DNA of 64,000 bases from Catenulispora sp. EB89. Its GTDB lineage: Bacteria > Actinomycetota > Actinomycetes > Streptomycetales > Catenulisporaceae. Location of the stretch: NCBI RefSeq assembly GCF_041261445.1, contig NZ_JBGCCU010000018.1, forward strand, positions 62,001 through 126,000, given 5' to 3'. The position numbers were made by a program, and so were the translations under genes. Positions 19,401-27,730 of the stretch are shown here, piece after piece (position 1 is the first letter of the stretch; the number at the start of each line of letters is the position of its first letter). The notes beneath the pieces are model-generated. The model was not told the origin of the DNA and did not search any database. It saw only the letters and a list, made by a program, of their open reading frames with translations.

Positions 19401-19520
19401 CGCGGACGACACCGTGGCGGCCTGGACGGCCGGTATCGGGATCGCCACGAGCGCGGCCGTCGTCAGGCCGGCCGCGACGCGGCCCAGCCGCCTGGTGGAT
19501 ATCAGTGGTTTGGGTCTCAC
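13491..19520 (-). CDS. Giant exported multidomain protein (DNRLRE-like, ricin lectin, CBM, PKD, triple C-terminal module)
   Basis: A 2009-residue exported protein. GTG at 19520 has GAAGG 6-7 nt upstream. The signal peptide covers about 1-34 (ending AVQA). Residues 60-330 resemble the N-terminal regions that accompany RHS/DNRLRE proteins in actinobacteria. About 340-557 is a DNRLRE-like jellyroll. About 823-1200 has FG-GAP/VCBS-like pieces (LGDVTGQGVPDIVMAVPDG). About 1205-1353 is a ricin-type beta-trefoil with QxW motifs (NQAWTF, QQAWLV). About 1357-1505 is CBM6-like (EAETLWQ). About 1510-1595 is a PKD domain. Three repeated modules of about 135 residues follow (each starting NPDFE or NGDFE and ending ACDDITL). 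There is no hydrolase motif; a carbohydrate-binding or adhesive role is inferred. It is divergent from an RHS gene. Confidence 0.88.
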   Translation of the reverse strand: MRPKPLISTRRLGRVAAGLTTAALVAIPIPAVQAATVSSAVGGTTTTTAQSGASTPAPAKPDPQAALRKSQADAHAKAVKTGKPVIVDAATTPYAMTVANPDGTFSYQQTVEPVRAKVGATWSAIDTSLAVGTDGKLHTKATPVAITVSDGGTGVLAAVDTDGKKVSISWPGTLPKPTLSKNSATYPEIYPGVDLEVSADSLGVREVLVVKSATAAANPALAAIHLGIDGAGVKIGTDSTGAIVGTDAGNNPVFTSHTPLMWDSTQPATRSAAPDPVAKSATPPAGANTANSGNSADATAPADPADGPGPASKTAVMPVALHGSTVDVTPDAKLLRGATTVYPVYVDPQVGAPIQHWAEIYNSSLDRNGYDTESCCTNEVVRVGNSSGSGIIRSMVNFKIDNSVFPENSSIADAVFKATTQGGASSPCAPIDLYTLDPFNNPATWRNQLGTGGANSMSNTGASAWYSTDAKLMNAPNGQSTTPGCGGHGNTFSVNVKSVVQPLHDNYHTDVTFGLKANNESTPATAGYAVFYRHDGDNGGNMWDPLHDGNMQLLITYRLWPRPVAMKITPSTTGGSSCDTAQPGGYIAKTITGTITATEEVEDIDPASLAVNLGFNDLTVTGKTGYQNNLAATSGTLNGQPASDGWYHYLASASFGQDIAAQHNDPNLSITDGHAYGVGDGGITDNTYGQSVLGTQLGYPNGNCFFTAAFNSPNKPTVSSTDFPAIGSVSVKTATQGGNLTIGGTTTGVPIDHYDWVLNRDSSQVGVTSVGGATLSASGGPTTTLALPTGLTTAGENTLWIRAVDRAGNFSPVAEYDFYTPGNPNHVTTLGDVTGQGVPDIVMAVPDGHGASHLVVLPGNTDPALPAANLPANIAAAANEAAPASAAPDGKTWDNTLITHRGAERGVPVDDLFAAKNGALYYYLNAATFGGTVPADQFAVQHQVVVTRPSCNAAIDVRNQCAGYRSDWSGVKQILAFGAVGGQDPGTFAGKTNLITVEDDGNGGANLWLFKPVGVGQVTAPVMIGSSNLTGAYAALPGWNWLNMDLIAAGKIKGDASNGAYPDLWARDRTTGNLWQFDNTATNNVEDPYSLGNLNAAHSVGPTGNTVAQGPLSVADYPVLVNAGSPAVDSSGTISQTGYPALWGTQPDGQLKLLPGSANGPVTTANAASGASWSASADDMSRNAWTQVKQVRSLNGQVPTSASGPIRVGYSQQCLDLPGANTNNDTALQQYSCLNNINQAWTFGPDGSIRWAGNTNKCLTIRSTWADNYGTADTSPLTISDCVSVTDPNDPQFGAISGGQRFVVRQNGSINGYSQLYNPASGRCLDNEASTQSGVAPWLWDCAGSGNTQQAWLVPVGSGSALQTEAETLWQSTATGGSLSTQTNCCGVTWSNNAQEMLSATAPNATMTLSWYVPYAGTYSVKPAMTSAVDYGTVTLTVDAGTANQAVLPQTFDGYHNGVIVSPFTFGTVTFATPGVHTFTFTVKSTNAASTGNRYNAGVDTLVLRPASNAGPTARAQIPSSAAVGSPMTVDASTSIGGAYAITGYTFAFGDGTAPVSGTAATASHTYTTPGTYTTTTTVTDFNGGSATTTNRVTVLSSPAIPNGDFESGTLSGWTASYNAATTTSSPHTGTYAGQITAPTGGTGSIEQVLTGLAPNTSYTLTGWVRTDGGSTILGVKQYDPAGDNEDATTTATGWTQLSDQFTTGASNTSVDIYCYRSTAGTSACDDITLLATPPAGGVANPDFETGNLAGWNAAYNAGVTTTNPHSGTYAGQINAPTGGNGSIEQVVSGLIPNTSYTLTGWVRTDGGSTILGAKQYDPAGDNQDATTTATGWTQLSDQFTTGANNTSADIYCYRSTAGSSACDDITLTQTAATIANPDFEAGSLAGWTAAYNAAVTTTNPHSGTYAGQINAPAGGTGSIEQVVNGLTPNTTYTLTGWILTDGGVTNLGTKKYSDPTGADDTGTTTTATTWTQLTTQFTTGPTNTSVDIYCYRSTAGTSACDDITLTKN
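13500..14730 (-). repeat. Three tandem 414-bp repeats encoding the C-terminal modules
   Basis: Near-identical blocks start at about 13507, 13921 and 14335, giving an exact 414-bp period; the segments covering the ACDDITL end and the YCYRSTAG motif are almost unchanged. The high identity between copies suggests recent duplication or gene conversion inside the coding region. Confidence 0.85.
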
Positions 19521-19606
19521 GGGTGCCTTCGTTGGTCGCAGGTGGGCCGGTACGCCTTCTGGTTCCGCCCGGCCGGAAGCGGCGCTCCCGGCCGATTACC
19601 GCGCAA

Positions 19607-19636
19607 CTTATATCCGGTGCGCGGGCCCTAGGGCAA
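19607..19636 (-). promoter_or_regulatory. Candidate promoter of the 2009-aa gene
   Basis: Reading the minus strand, TTGCCC (19636-19631) and TATAAG (19612-19607) are separated by 18 bp and lie about 87 nt before the GTG at 19520. This resembles a housekeeping-sigma promoter. It has not been shown to be active. Confidence 0.4.
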
Positions 19637-19690
19637 CCATTTTCTGTGTCCAGCTCAAATGACACGTCGAAGAAGTCGGATAGGCCTTGC

Positions 19691-19757
19691 TGAATACTGA
19701 TTCAAACCGGACAAGGAAGCGGCAAGCGCGCCTAACGCAGCGAATTTGATTTGAATC
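19691..19757. promoter_or_regulatory. Nested AT-rich dyads in the giant-pair divergent region
   Basis: TGAAT-N4-ATTCA (19691-19704) overlaps the first arm of a perfect 8-bp inverted repeat, GATTCAAA (19699-19706) and TTTGAATC (19750-19757). These AT-rich words stand out from GC-rich surroundings and sit between the two divergent giant genes, so a shared regulator binding site is plausible. The 370-bp intergenic span (19521-19890) holds no gene. Confidence 0.4.
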
Positions 19758-19835
19758 CTGTCTCAGGTCCCTGGTGCAGCGGACCACCGGTCGGTTAAGG
19801 TGCGTTCGTTTCTCTTCTCTCGTCGCTTGTCTCGT

Positions 19836-19856
19836 GTCTTGTCTCGTCGTTGGTCT
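19836..19856 (+). repeat. Pyrimidine-rich leader with CTTGTCTCGT direct repeat
   Basis: The RHS leader contains two copies of CTTGTCTCGT in a C/T-rich run about 40 nt before the start codon. It may be an unstructured leader that aids loading of a very long mRNA; this is a guess. Confidence 0.35.
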
Positions 19857-19890
19857 TGGCCCGAGCCAAGGAACCTTGGGGGTTTTGGCG

Positions 19891-22800
19891 ATGCTCGTGC
19901 ATCCGCTGTCTTCGCGTTTGCGAAGGCGGCCTTTGGCGTTTCTGTCAGCGATTTCCGTGGTACTGCCATTGGTCGCCGGGCCATTGCCGGCCGAGGCCTC
20001 CGGACGCCCGGCGCATCAGAAATGGAATGGCAAGGCCCTGAGTTTGGACGCCGACGTGCCGGGCGCGCCCTGGCAGCCGACGGCGATCAAGGCTCCGCCG
20101 GTGCCGAAGGGCGCGCCGATCACCGCGGCCGCGTTCCCGGCGGCGGCGACCGACGAGCTGACGCTCGCGGCTTCCGCCCCGACGGCGCGCACGATGCTGG
20201 GCTCGCAGGCCATACCGCAGAACTCTGCGATGGTGCGCTCCGCGTACGTCCCGGTGTCCGTGGGCCAGGGCTCGGCGGACGCCGCTTCGCCGAGTGCCAT
20301 GGCCGCTGCCAAGCCCGGCTCGACCGCCCCCGCCGCCACCTCTCCGGCGACCAAGGTCAAGGTCTCGGTCGCGGACCAGTCCGTCGCCAAGCGCGTCGGT
20401 GTCTCCGGTGTGGTCGTCTCGGTCAGCCGATCCGACGGCAAGACCCAGAAGGCGACGGTCGACGTCGCCGTGGACTACTCGGCCTTCAGCCAGGTCTACG
20501 GCGGTGACTACGCGTCCCGGCTGCGGCTGGTGGCGCTGCCGGCCTGTGCGTTGACCACGCCGGCCGTACCCGCCTGCCAGACCGAGGCGCCGGTCGCGTT
20601 CCGCAACGATCTGGCCTCGCACCAGCTGATCGGAACCGTCACGCTGGACTCGTCGCCAGCCGCCGGGACGAAGAGCGCGACCACCGACGCCACGTCGGAC
20701 GCTGCGTCCGCCAAGAGCGCGGCGGCCGCCCCCGCGGTGGTGCTGGCCGCCACCTCGACGCCGTCCGGCGCGCAGGGTTCGTACACGGCGACCAGCCTGT
20801 CGGCGTCCAACAACTGGTCGGAGTCGGGGAACACCGGCGACTTCTCGTATCAGTACCCGATCTCGGTCCCGGCGGCTCTGGGCGGCGCCGCGCCGTCGGT
20901 GGCCCTGAGCTACGACTCGGGCTCGGTGGACGGCCACTCCTCGGTCGAGAACGGTCAGGCCTCCTCGATCGGCGACGGCTGGGACTACTCGCCGGGCTAT
21001 ATCGAGCGCACGTACGTGCCCTGTACGTCGGCCAAGCCCACCGCCTACGCGACGTCCACGGACAACTGCTTCGCCCGCGACGCCTCCGGCAAGCTGATCC
21101 CCGCGCTGACGCTGTCCTTCGGCGCGCACGGCGGCCAGCTGGTGCACGACGACTCGGACACCACGAACACGCACTACAAGCTGCCCACCGATGACGGTAC
21201 GCAGGTCGACGTGCTCAACGGCACCACGAACGGCACGGTCGGGCCGGACGGCAACGCGGGCGAGTACATGCGCGTCCGCCTCGCCGACGGGACCGTGGCG
21301 TACTTCGGGGCCGACAAGCTGCCCGCCGAGGTCAACGGCGGCACGATCGGCACCGACACCCCGACCCAGTCCGCGTGGTACGAGCCGGCGTTCAACAACC
21401 CCGGCAAGCCGACGACGTGTCAGGACCCGACCACGGCGAGCCCGACCGCCTGTCGCGTGGCCTGGCGCTGGAACCTCGACTACACCGTCGACCCGCACGG
21501 CATGGTCACCAAGTACCTGTACAACCGTGAGTTCGGCAAGTACGGCCGCACCACGGCGAACACCGCGACCGACTACGTCCGCGGTGGCGAGCTGTCCGAG
21601 ATCGACTACGGCTGGACCACGGCCGACGTCGCGGCGGGCCGGCAGCCGGCGGCCAAGGTGCTGTTCACCTCCGTGAACCGCTGCGTCGACCCGGCGTGGG
21701 ACGGCGGCTACGGCGGCACCTCCGGTGGTTCGGCGGGCTGCGAGAACCCGACCAGCCCGATCAGCCTGCAGTTCCAGGACACGCCGACGGACATGGTCTG
21801 CGCGGCCACGCCGTGCGAGCAGTGGCAGAACCAGCCGACGTTCTTCAGCTCCCTGATGCTCGGCTCCATCACCACCAAGGTTGCCGTCAACGGCGCGTAC
21901 CAGAACGTCGACCACTACGACCTGTTCCACCAGTTCCACCAGCTGACCGACTCCGACGCCGAGATCAACCGGCCGCCGCTGTGGCTGGCGGCGATCCGGC
22001 ACTGCACCGGCGTCGACTCGGCACCGGGCCAGGTCTGCGCCGACGCCGAGCAGGGCGCCTCCGGCTCCCGCACGGGGATCGAGGACGCCTCGGGCATGCC
22101 GGACATTCAGTTCCTGCCCTACGCCACCGGCATGGCGAACCGCGTCGACGGGGTCAAGGACTCCAAGGGCACCGTGGTGAGCGGCCTGCTCAAGTTCTAC
22201 CGAGAGCGCCTGGGCTACATCAACGACGAGCTGAACGCTCAGATCGCCGTCACCTACGACGACCCGACGACCTACGCGCTCGGCTGCACCGCGCCGCCGG
22301 CGTCGCCGGACTGGCACAACACGAAGCTGTGCTATCCGGAGTACTGGACCCCGCCGGGCTACAGCACGCCGATCACGGACTGGTTCCACAAGTACGTGGT
22401 CACCCAGGTCACCGTCGCCGACAGCACCTTCGCGACCCGGACCGACACCCAGACCACCGCGTACACGTACGACACCACGACCGGTGCGGCGTGGCACTCC
22501 AACGACTCCGACCTGATCACCGACGCGAACACCCGCACCTACGACCAGTACCGCGGGTTCCAGACCGTCACCACGACCACCGGAGCGGCTTCGGACCCGG
22601 CGGGCACGCCGCAGTCCAAGACCGTCACCACCTACCTGCGCGGTATGAACTGGGACCCGGACCAGGCCGGCGCCAAGGCCGGCTCGGTGTCGTGCGGATC
22701 CGACCCGCGCTGCCCGACCGTCAACGTCGCCGACACCCTCGGCGGCTCGACGCAGGACGACAACGCGCTGTCCGGTATGACGCTGGAGACGCAGACCTTC

Positions 22801-25800
22801 ACCTCGGCCTCGGGCGGGGTGTGGTCGGAGGATGTGACCCGGCCGTGGATGTCGGCGCCGATGGCGCAGCACAACCGCGTCGCGCCGCTGCCCGCGCAGC
22901 GTTCCCGCGAACTGGCCACCGCCACTGAGCTGACCCGCACCGTCACCGCCGACAACGGCTCGGGCCCCGGCACCCGCACCACCCAGACCGACTACACGTA
23001 CGACCAGGGCACCCCGGCGGCCACCAGCGCGACCGGTTCGCACGGCGGCCGGCTGACGGCGACCTGGGTGCACTCGCCGGTCTACAGCAAGGCCCCGGCG
23101 GTCGCCGACACGTCCCCGGACGTGTGCACGTCCACGGCGTACGCGTCGAACCCGGCCAAGAGCTGGATGCTTGACTTCGCCGACGACACCACGAGCTGGA
23201 CCACCACGCCGGCCGCCGGCTGCTGGGACGGCAACGGCGCCCCGCTGGCGCACGCCAACAACCAGGTGGTCTCGGAGTCCCGGACGTTCTACGACGACCC
23301 GAACGCGACTTCCCCCGGCACGCTGACCCTGGGTGAGACGCGCAAGACCGATGTCCTGGACCACTTCGACACCAACCCGGTCTACGTGACCAAGTCGAAG
23401 ACCGACTACGACGGCTACGGCCGCGTCACCGCCGTCACCGACCCGCTGGGCAAAGTGACGTCGACCTCGTACACGCCGGCCTACGCCGCCGGTGTCGCCG
23501 GCGAGCTGCCGCGCCAGAGCAAGGTGGTCGGACCCACCGGCCAGGCCACCACCACGACCCTGGATCCGAAGCGCGGGCTGGCCACCGACGTCCTGGACCC
23601 GAACAACAACACCACCCACATCGAATACGACGCCCTCGGGCGCCGCAGCAAGGTGTGGCTGGCCGGGCATCCCAAGGCGTCCTACACCAACGCGCCGAGC
23701 CTGGCGTTCCACTACACCGTCACCGGCAGCCAGGCCGCGCCGGGCGCGACCGGTACGCTGACCAACACCTCGGCGCCCTCGCTGGTCGAGACCGACACGC
23801 TGCGTGAGGACCTGTCGTACTCCGCGGCGTACTCCTACATCGACTCCATGGGGCGGACCCGCCAGACGCAGGGGGCTCCGGTCTCCGGTGACTCGGGCCG
23901 GATCATCACCGACACCCAGTACGACTCGCACGGCAACGCCTACCTGTCGACGGGCCCCTACCTGGACACCGCGGCGCCTGGTGCGAACCTGTGGGTGAAC
24001 AGCGCTCCGGTGCCGCGTGCCACCCAGACCGTCTTCGACGGCATGAGTCGCGCGACCCAGACGCGGAACCTCTCGGTGCTGTCGGGCAGCCAGATCGTCC
24101 TGACCCACTCCGACACCGCCTACCCCGGTGCGGACCGCACGGACAGCAGCCCCGCGGTCAAGCAGGGGGACCCGGCGCCGGACGCGGGCCGAACCTCCAC
24201 CTACACCGACGCCCGCGGGCTGAAGAACGCCCTGTACACCTACCGGTCCGGCAACCCGGCCTTCGGCAACGCCGCCGGGGCCGACGTGACCACCTACGGC
24301 TATGACGCCGCGGGCCGACAGAACCAGGTCAAGGACGCGGCCGGCAACACCTGGACCGACACCTTCAACCTGGCCGGGCTCAAGCTCGCCTCCACCGACC
24401 CCGACACCGGCAACAGCAGCTACGGCTACGACGCGGCCGGCAACCTCACGGACGTCAAGAACGGCCGGAACCAGCAGCTGCACTACAAGTACGACGACCT
24501 CGGCCGGAAGATCGGCGAGTGGTCCGGGTGGGGCACCGCGGCGGAGACCGCGGCCAACCAGCTGGCCTCGTGGTCGTTCGACAACTCCCGCACCGGCGCT
24601 GCCGTGCCGAACGGTCAGGGCCAGAACACCGGCTGGGCGCGTTACACAGCGGGTGCGAACGGACCGGCGTACACCTCGGACATCACCGGATTCACCGCCA
24701 GCGGCCAGCCGCTGAGCACGACCCTGACCATCCCGGCCGACGGCACCGCCAACACCGGCCTGGTCGGGACCTACACCACGAACAACACCTACACGCCCAA
24801 CACGGGGCTGCTCGACCACATCGATCTGCCCTCCTCGCCGTCGACCGCCGGGGCGTCCGCGCTCCAGCCCGACACCGTCTACAACTCCTACAACGCCAAC
24901 GGTCTGCTGGTCGCCGCCGGCGACAGCTACGCCAACCTGCTGTCGGACTCGTCGTACACCCCGTTCGGCGAGGTCATGGCCCGGCAACTGGGCGACTACC
25001 CGAACCAGGTCGTCCAGAAGACCAACTACGACTCGGCGACCCGCCGGGTGCTGAACGTCGACGTCTCGGCCACCAGCATCTGGAACGCCTCGGTCGACCA
25101 CTGGGACTACTCCTACCGTGCCGACGGCCAGATCACCGGCATCCGCGACCTGCAGGGCACGGCCGGCACGGTCGGCAGCAACAACGTCGCGAACGTCTCC
25201 ACGCAGACCGACCTGCAGTGCTTCACCTACGACTACGCCGACCGCCTGACCGCGGCCTGGACCGACTCCGGCGGCTTCAGCACCGGCGACGGCGGCATCG
25301 GCGGCTGCGCGAACGGCGCGCCGAACGCGGCCAACCGGACGGCGGCCACGTCGCAGGTGAACTCGGGCCCGGCGCCGTACTGGGAGACGTTCGGCTACGA
25401 CAACGCCACCGGCAACCGCACCTCCGAGACCGACTACAACCCGGCCGGCACGGCGGCCAACGACGTCACCACCACCTACGGCTACGGCAACGCGGGCGCC
25501 CAGCCGCACACGGTGACCTCCGCCAAGCCGTCCAATCAGGTCACTGCGAACACCTACGTGTACGACACGGCCGGCAACACCACCTCGCGCCCCGGAAGCG
25601 CGCAGGCGCAGACTCTGACCTGGGACAGCGAGGACCGTCTCGGACACGTCGCCAACAACGGCACCACCGTCGACTACGTCTACGCACCCGACGGCACCCA
25701 GCTGCTGCGCCGCGACAGCGGCAAGACCACGCTGTACCTGAACGGCGCTGAGATCTACGTCTCCGGCGGCCAGGTCACCGGCAACCGGTACTTCACCTAC

Positions 25801-26994
25801 GACGGCGCACCGACGATCGTGGAATCCGGCGGCGGTACCCCGGTCGTCAGCTACGAGGTCACCAACCAGCAGGGCACATCCTCGACGACCCTGAACGCCT
25901 CGGTCCCGACCGGCGGCGCGGCCTCCCTGGTCGCCGGCCGCGTCAACTACACGCCGTTCAACACGGTGCGCGGCACCAAGACCGGGACGTTCGTCGACGA
26001 CCACACCTTCCTGGGCAAGACGACCGACTCCACCACCGGCCTGGTGGACATAGGAGCCCGCAAATACGACCCGATCCTCGGCCGTTTCCTCACCGCGGAC
26101 CCCGTGTTCCAACCGGACAACCCCCAGGCGCTCGGCGGCTACGCCTACGCCTCGGACGACCCGATCTCCCAGATGGACCCGACCGGCCTGTGGGGCTTCC
26201 ACCTCAAGTCACTGTTCAAGGCCGCGGTCAAGGTCGTGAACACCGTCGCGGCAGCAGCCCCAGTCCTGAACTACGTGGCAGCCGCCACGGTCGAGATCCC
26301 AGGCCTGGACGTGGTGACGGCCGGCATGGCCGCCGTCGGCGACGCCGCGGTGGTCACCTCCACCGCGATCGGCGTGGTGCAGGGCGGGGACAACGTCTAC
26401 AACGACGTCAAGGACGGCAAGGGCTTCCTGCAGACGGGGATGGACGTCGTCGACACCATCGCCTCGGCCCGGGGGCTGAAGGGCGCCGGGAGGGGCCTGA
26501 GGGGTGCCGAGGACGGCGCGTTGCCGAGCGCCTTCGGCGGCAAGATGAGTGCTGCTGAAGAGGCTGAGGGTCCGTGCTCCGTGTGTGGGGAGGAGTTCAC
26601 ACAGCGAGAGCAGGACACTCTCCAGGTCGGCCCCTACGCCACGAACTCCGTTCAACCAAGAATGGCTGACGGGACTGTGCTGCCAGATGAGCGAGCTGCG
26701 ATCCAGGACGACCCGTGCCATACCTGTGGCGATTCGTATCCCGGAAGTATGCGAGGAGACCACCAGCCGTCAACCAGCCGGATGCCGGATGGGAAAAAGG
26801 TCTACGACGGCATTTGGGCCCACTGCCCCGAATGCAGCGACGATATTCAGCCGGCGGCTCTTCGCAAGTTGGGTCGAATGATGGAGGCACATGAAATCGG
26901 CCCGGTCTACAAGAACTGGGACGGCTACCTTGACGCGACCGTCGATATAGTGGTGACGCATGGCCCGCAAGGTGGCCGTATGCTGGCCGATTAG
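19891..26994 (+). CDS. RHS/YD-repeat polymorphic toxin-like protein with Cys-rich C-terminal tip
   Basis: A 2367-residue exported protein. I prefer ATG 19891 because it places a clean signal peptide (SSRLRRRPLAFLSAISVVLPLV, about 7-28, cut near AEA) at the N-terminus; the frame is open to 19774. A SpvB-like beta region (about 280-330, SYQYPISVPAALGGAAPSVALSYDSG) and long YD-repeat spans follow (GYDAAGN, YDDLGR, TYDYADR). The RHS core at about 2055-2102 is KYDPILGRFLTADP...DPTGLWG. After the core an Ala-rich helical pre-toxin segment (about 2105-2215) leads to a tip with three Cys pairs, CSVC, CHTC and CPEC (about 2228-2315), and GDHQP between the second and third. This looks like a zinc-bound treble-clef/HNH-like nuclease; the assignment is inferred. 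The last 430 bp have visibly lower GC than the body, as expected of exchanged toxin tips. Confidence 0.88.
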   Translation: MLVHPLSSRLRRRPLAFLSAISVVLPLVAGPLPAEASGRPAHQKWNGKALSLDADVPGAPWQPTAIKAPPVPKGAPITAAAFPAAATDELTLAASAPTARTMLGSQAIPQNSAMVRSAYVPVSVGQGSADAASPSAMAAAKPGSTAPAATSPATKVKVSVADQSVAKRVGVSGVVVSVSRSDGKTQKATVDVAVDYSAFSQVYGGDYASRLRLVALPACALTTPAVPACQTEAPVAFRNDLASHQLIGTVTLDSSPAAGTKSATTDATSDAASAKSAAAAPAVVLAATSTPSGAQGSYTATSLSASNNWSESGNTGDFSYQYPISVPAALGGAAPSVALSYDSGSVDGHSSVENGQASSIGDGWDYSPGYIERTYVPCTSAKPTAYATSTDNCFARDASGKLIPALTLSFGAHGGQLVHDDSDTTNTHYKLPTDDGTQVDVLNGTTNGTVGPDGNAGEYMRVRLADGTVAYFGADKLPAEVNGGTIGTDTPTQSAWYEPAFNNPGKPTTCQDPTTASPTACRVAWRWNLDYTVDPHGMVTKYLYNREFGKYGRTTANTATDYVRGGELSEIDYGWTTADVAAGRQPAAKVLFTSVNRCVDPAWDGGYGGTSGGSAGCENPTSPISLQFQDTPTDMVCAATPCEQWQNQPTFFSSLMLGSITTKVAVNGAYQNVDHYDLFHQFHQLTDSDAEINRPPLWLAAIRHCTGVDSAPGQVCADAEQGASGSRTGIEDASGMPDIQFLPYATGMANRVDGVKDSKGTVVSGLLKFYRERLGYINDELNAQIAVTYDDPTTYALGCTAPPASPDWHNTKLCYPEYWTPPGYSTPITDWFHKYVVTQVTVADSTFATRTDTQTTAYTYDTTTGAAWHSNDSDLITDANTRTYDQYRGFQTVTTTTGAASDPAGTPQSKTVTTYLRGMNWDPDQAGAKAGSVSCGSDPRCPTVNVADTLGGSTQDDNALSGMTLETQTFTSASGGVWSEDVTRPWMSAPMAQHNRVAPLPAQRSRELATATELTRTVTADNGSGPGTRTTQTDYTYDQGTPAATSATGSHGGRLTATWVHSPVYSKAPAVADTSPDVCTSTAYASNPAKSWMLDFADDTTSWTTTPAAGCWDGNGAPLAHANNQVVSESRTFYDDPNATSPGTLTLGETRKTDVLDHFDTNPVYVTKSKTDYDGYGRVTAVTDPLGKVTSTSYTPAYAAGVAGELPRQSKVVGPTGQATTTTLDPKRGLATDVLDPNNNTTHIEYDALGRRSKVWLAGHPKASYTNAPSLAFHYTVTGSQAAPGATGTLTNTSAPSLVETDTLREDLSYSAAYSYIDSMGRTRQTQGAPVSGDSGRIITDTQYDSHGNAYLSTGPYLDTAAPGANLWVNSAPVPRATQTVFDGMSRATQTRNLSVLSGSQIVLTHSDTAYPGADRTDSSPAVKQGDPAPDAGRTSTYTDARGLKNALYTYRSGNPAFGNAAGADVTTYGYDAAGRQNQVKDAAGNTWTDTFNLAGLKLASTDPDTGNSSYGYDAAGNLTDVKNGRNQQLHYKYDDLGRKIGEWSGWGTAAETAANQLASWSFDNSRTGAAVPNGQGQNTGWARYTAGANGPAYTSDITGFTASGQPLSTTLTIPADGTANTGLVGTYTTNNTYTPNTGLLDHIDLPSSPSTAGASALQPDTVYNSYNANGLLVAAGDSYANLLSDSSYTPFGEVMARQLGDYPNQVVQKTNYDSATRRVLNVDVSATSIWNASVDHWDYSYRADGQITGIRDLQGTAGTVGSNNVANVSTQTDLQCFTYDYADRLTAAWTDSGGFSTGDGGIGGCANGAPNAANRTAATSQVNSGPAPYWETFGYDNATGNRTSETDYNPAGTAANDVTTTYGYGNAGAQPHTVTSAKPSNQVTANTYVYDTAGNTTSRPGSAQAQTLTWDSEDRLGHVANNGTTVDYVYAPDGTQLLRRDSGKTTLYLNGAEIYVSGGQVTGNRYFTYDGAPTIVESGGGTPVVSYEVTNQQGTSSTTLNASVPTGGAASLVAGRVNYTPFNTVRGTKTGTFVDDHTFLGKTTDSTTGLVDIGARKYDPILGRFLTADPVFQPDNPQALGGYAYASDDPISQMDPTGLWGFHLKSLFKAAVKVVNTVAAAAPVLNYVAAATVEIPGLDVVTAGMAAVGDAAVVTSTAIGVVQGGDNVYNDVKDGKGFLQTGMDVVDTIASARGLKGAGRGLRGAEDGALPSAFGGKMSAAEEAEGPCSVCGEEFTQREQDTLQVGPYATNSVQPRMADGTVLPDERAAIQDDPCHTCGDSYPGSMRGDHQPSTSRMPDGKKVYDGIWAHCPECSDDIQPAALRKLGRMMEAHEIGPVYKNWDGYLDATVDIVVTHGPQGGRMLAD

Positions 26995-27013
26995 TAGAAG
27001 GCGGTAACTCCGG

Positions 27014-27730
27014 ATGAAGCTCGCCAGCCATGACCTCAATCTGAATAGAGGACTTCTGTTCATCGGCTCCGGTTCGGCGCCGGAGAACGAGTTGGTGGCG
27101 AGCTTCTCCGGTAAACCCGCTGTGGCGTCGCTTCGGCAGCTTCTGGTCCGGGTCAGAGCGCAGAACGGCATGACCCGGGTGGCGCTGTGGCTCGAAAACG
27201 GACCACAGCGTGCCGACTCGGTCTTCCGCGGACAGCTCGATCTGGGCGGAGAGCTGCGCTTCTTCGACTTCGACGGGATGTTCATGATGACTCATCGTGT
27301 TGGCAGCCCCGGCTTGACCGATGTGGTTGTCGGGGTCGACGGCGCGGGCGCGGTCAGCAGGATCGACGTTGTTCTCGCGCCTGGCTCGCAAACGCATGCC
27401 TTGACGACTGTCGGACCAGGTCTCCTCCCGGTGTTCGCAGACGGGCCCTTGAGCCCGCCGTCAGAGCTGGCGATGCTGCTTTCCGACCATGACGCGACGG
27501 CTCTGCGACTGGCCTCCGCCATCAAGGTGTTGGTCGTCAATCAGATGCCTGACTACACGGACCGTCTTGTTGTCGAGTGGCTGCGCTGGCTTAGGCCCGG
27601 TCTACAGCCCTCCGATATCGGGCATCTCGAGGCTTTGATTGCGTCTCGCAGTACGGTGATGACCGCAGCCGATGTCGACGACAAGGCCGCCGAGCTGGCC
27701 AGGGAGCTGCTTTCCAGTCTCAACGTCTAA
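27014..27730 (+). CDS. Candidate immunity protein for the RHS toxin tip
   Basis: I do not recognise this 238-residue soluble protein. It starts 19 nt after the RHS stop, with GAAGG upstream of the ATG. It has no signal peptide or TM, so it would be cytosolic, as an immunity protein needs to be. The N-terminal half is beta-rich (RVALWLENGPQRADSVFRG, ELRFFDFDGMF); the C-terminal half is helical (ATALRLASAIKVLVVNQM, DDKAAELARELLSSL). Its moderate GC content matches the toxin tip rather than the RHS body. Position and size fit polymorphic-toxin immunity genes; the function is inferred from context only. Confidence 0.65.
   Translation: MKLASHDLNLNRGLLFIGSGSAPENELVASFSGKPAVASLRQLLVRVRAQNGMTRVALWLENGPQRADSVFRGQLDLGGELRFFDFDGMFMMTHRVGSPGLTDVVVGVDGAGAVSRIDVVLAPGSQTHALTTVGPGLLPVFADGPLSPPSELAMLLSDHDATALRLASAIKVLVVNQMPDYTDRLVVEWLRWLRPGLQPSDIGHLEALIASRSTVMTAADVDDKAAELARELLSSLNV

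Noticed and set aside
19774-19890. Upstream start for the RHS protein
   Set aside because: It would place 39 extra residues before the signal peptide and has no better ribosome site.
19945-26202. 2085-codon open frame antisense to the RHS gene
   Set aside because: High-GC shadow frame: Arg/Val/Gly-rich with no domains, directly opposite a clear RHS protein.
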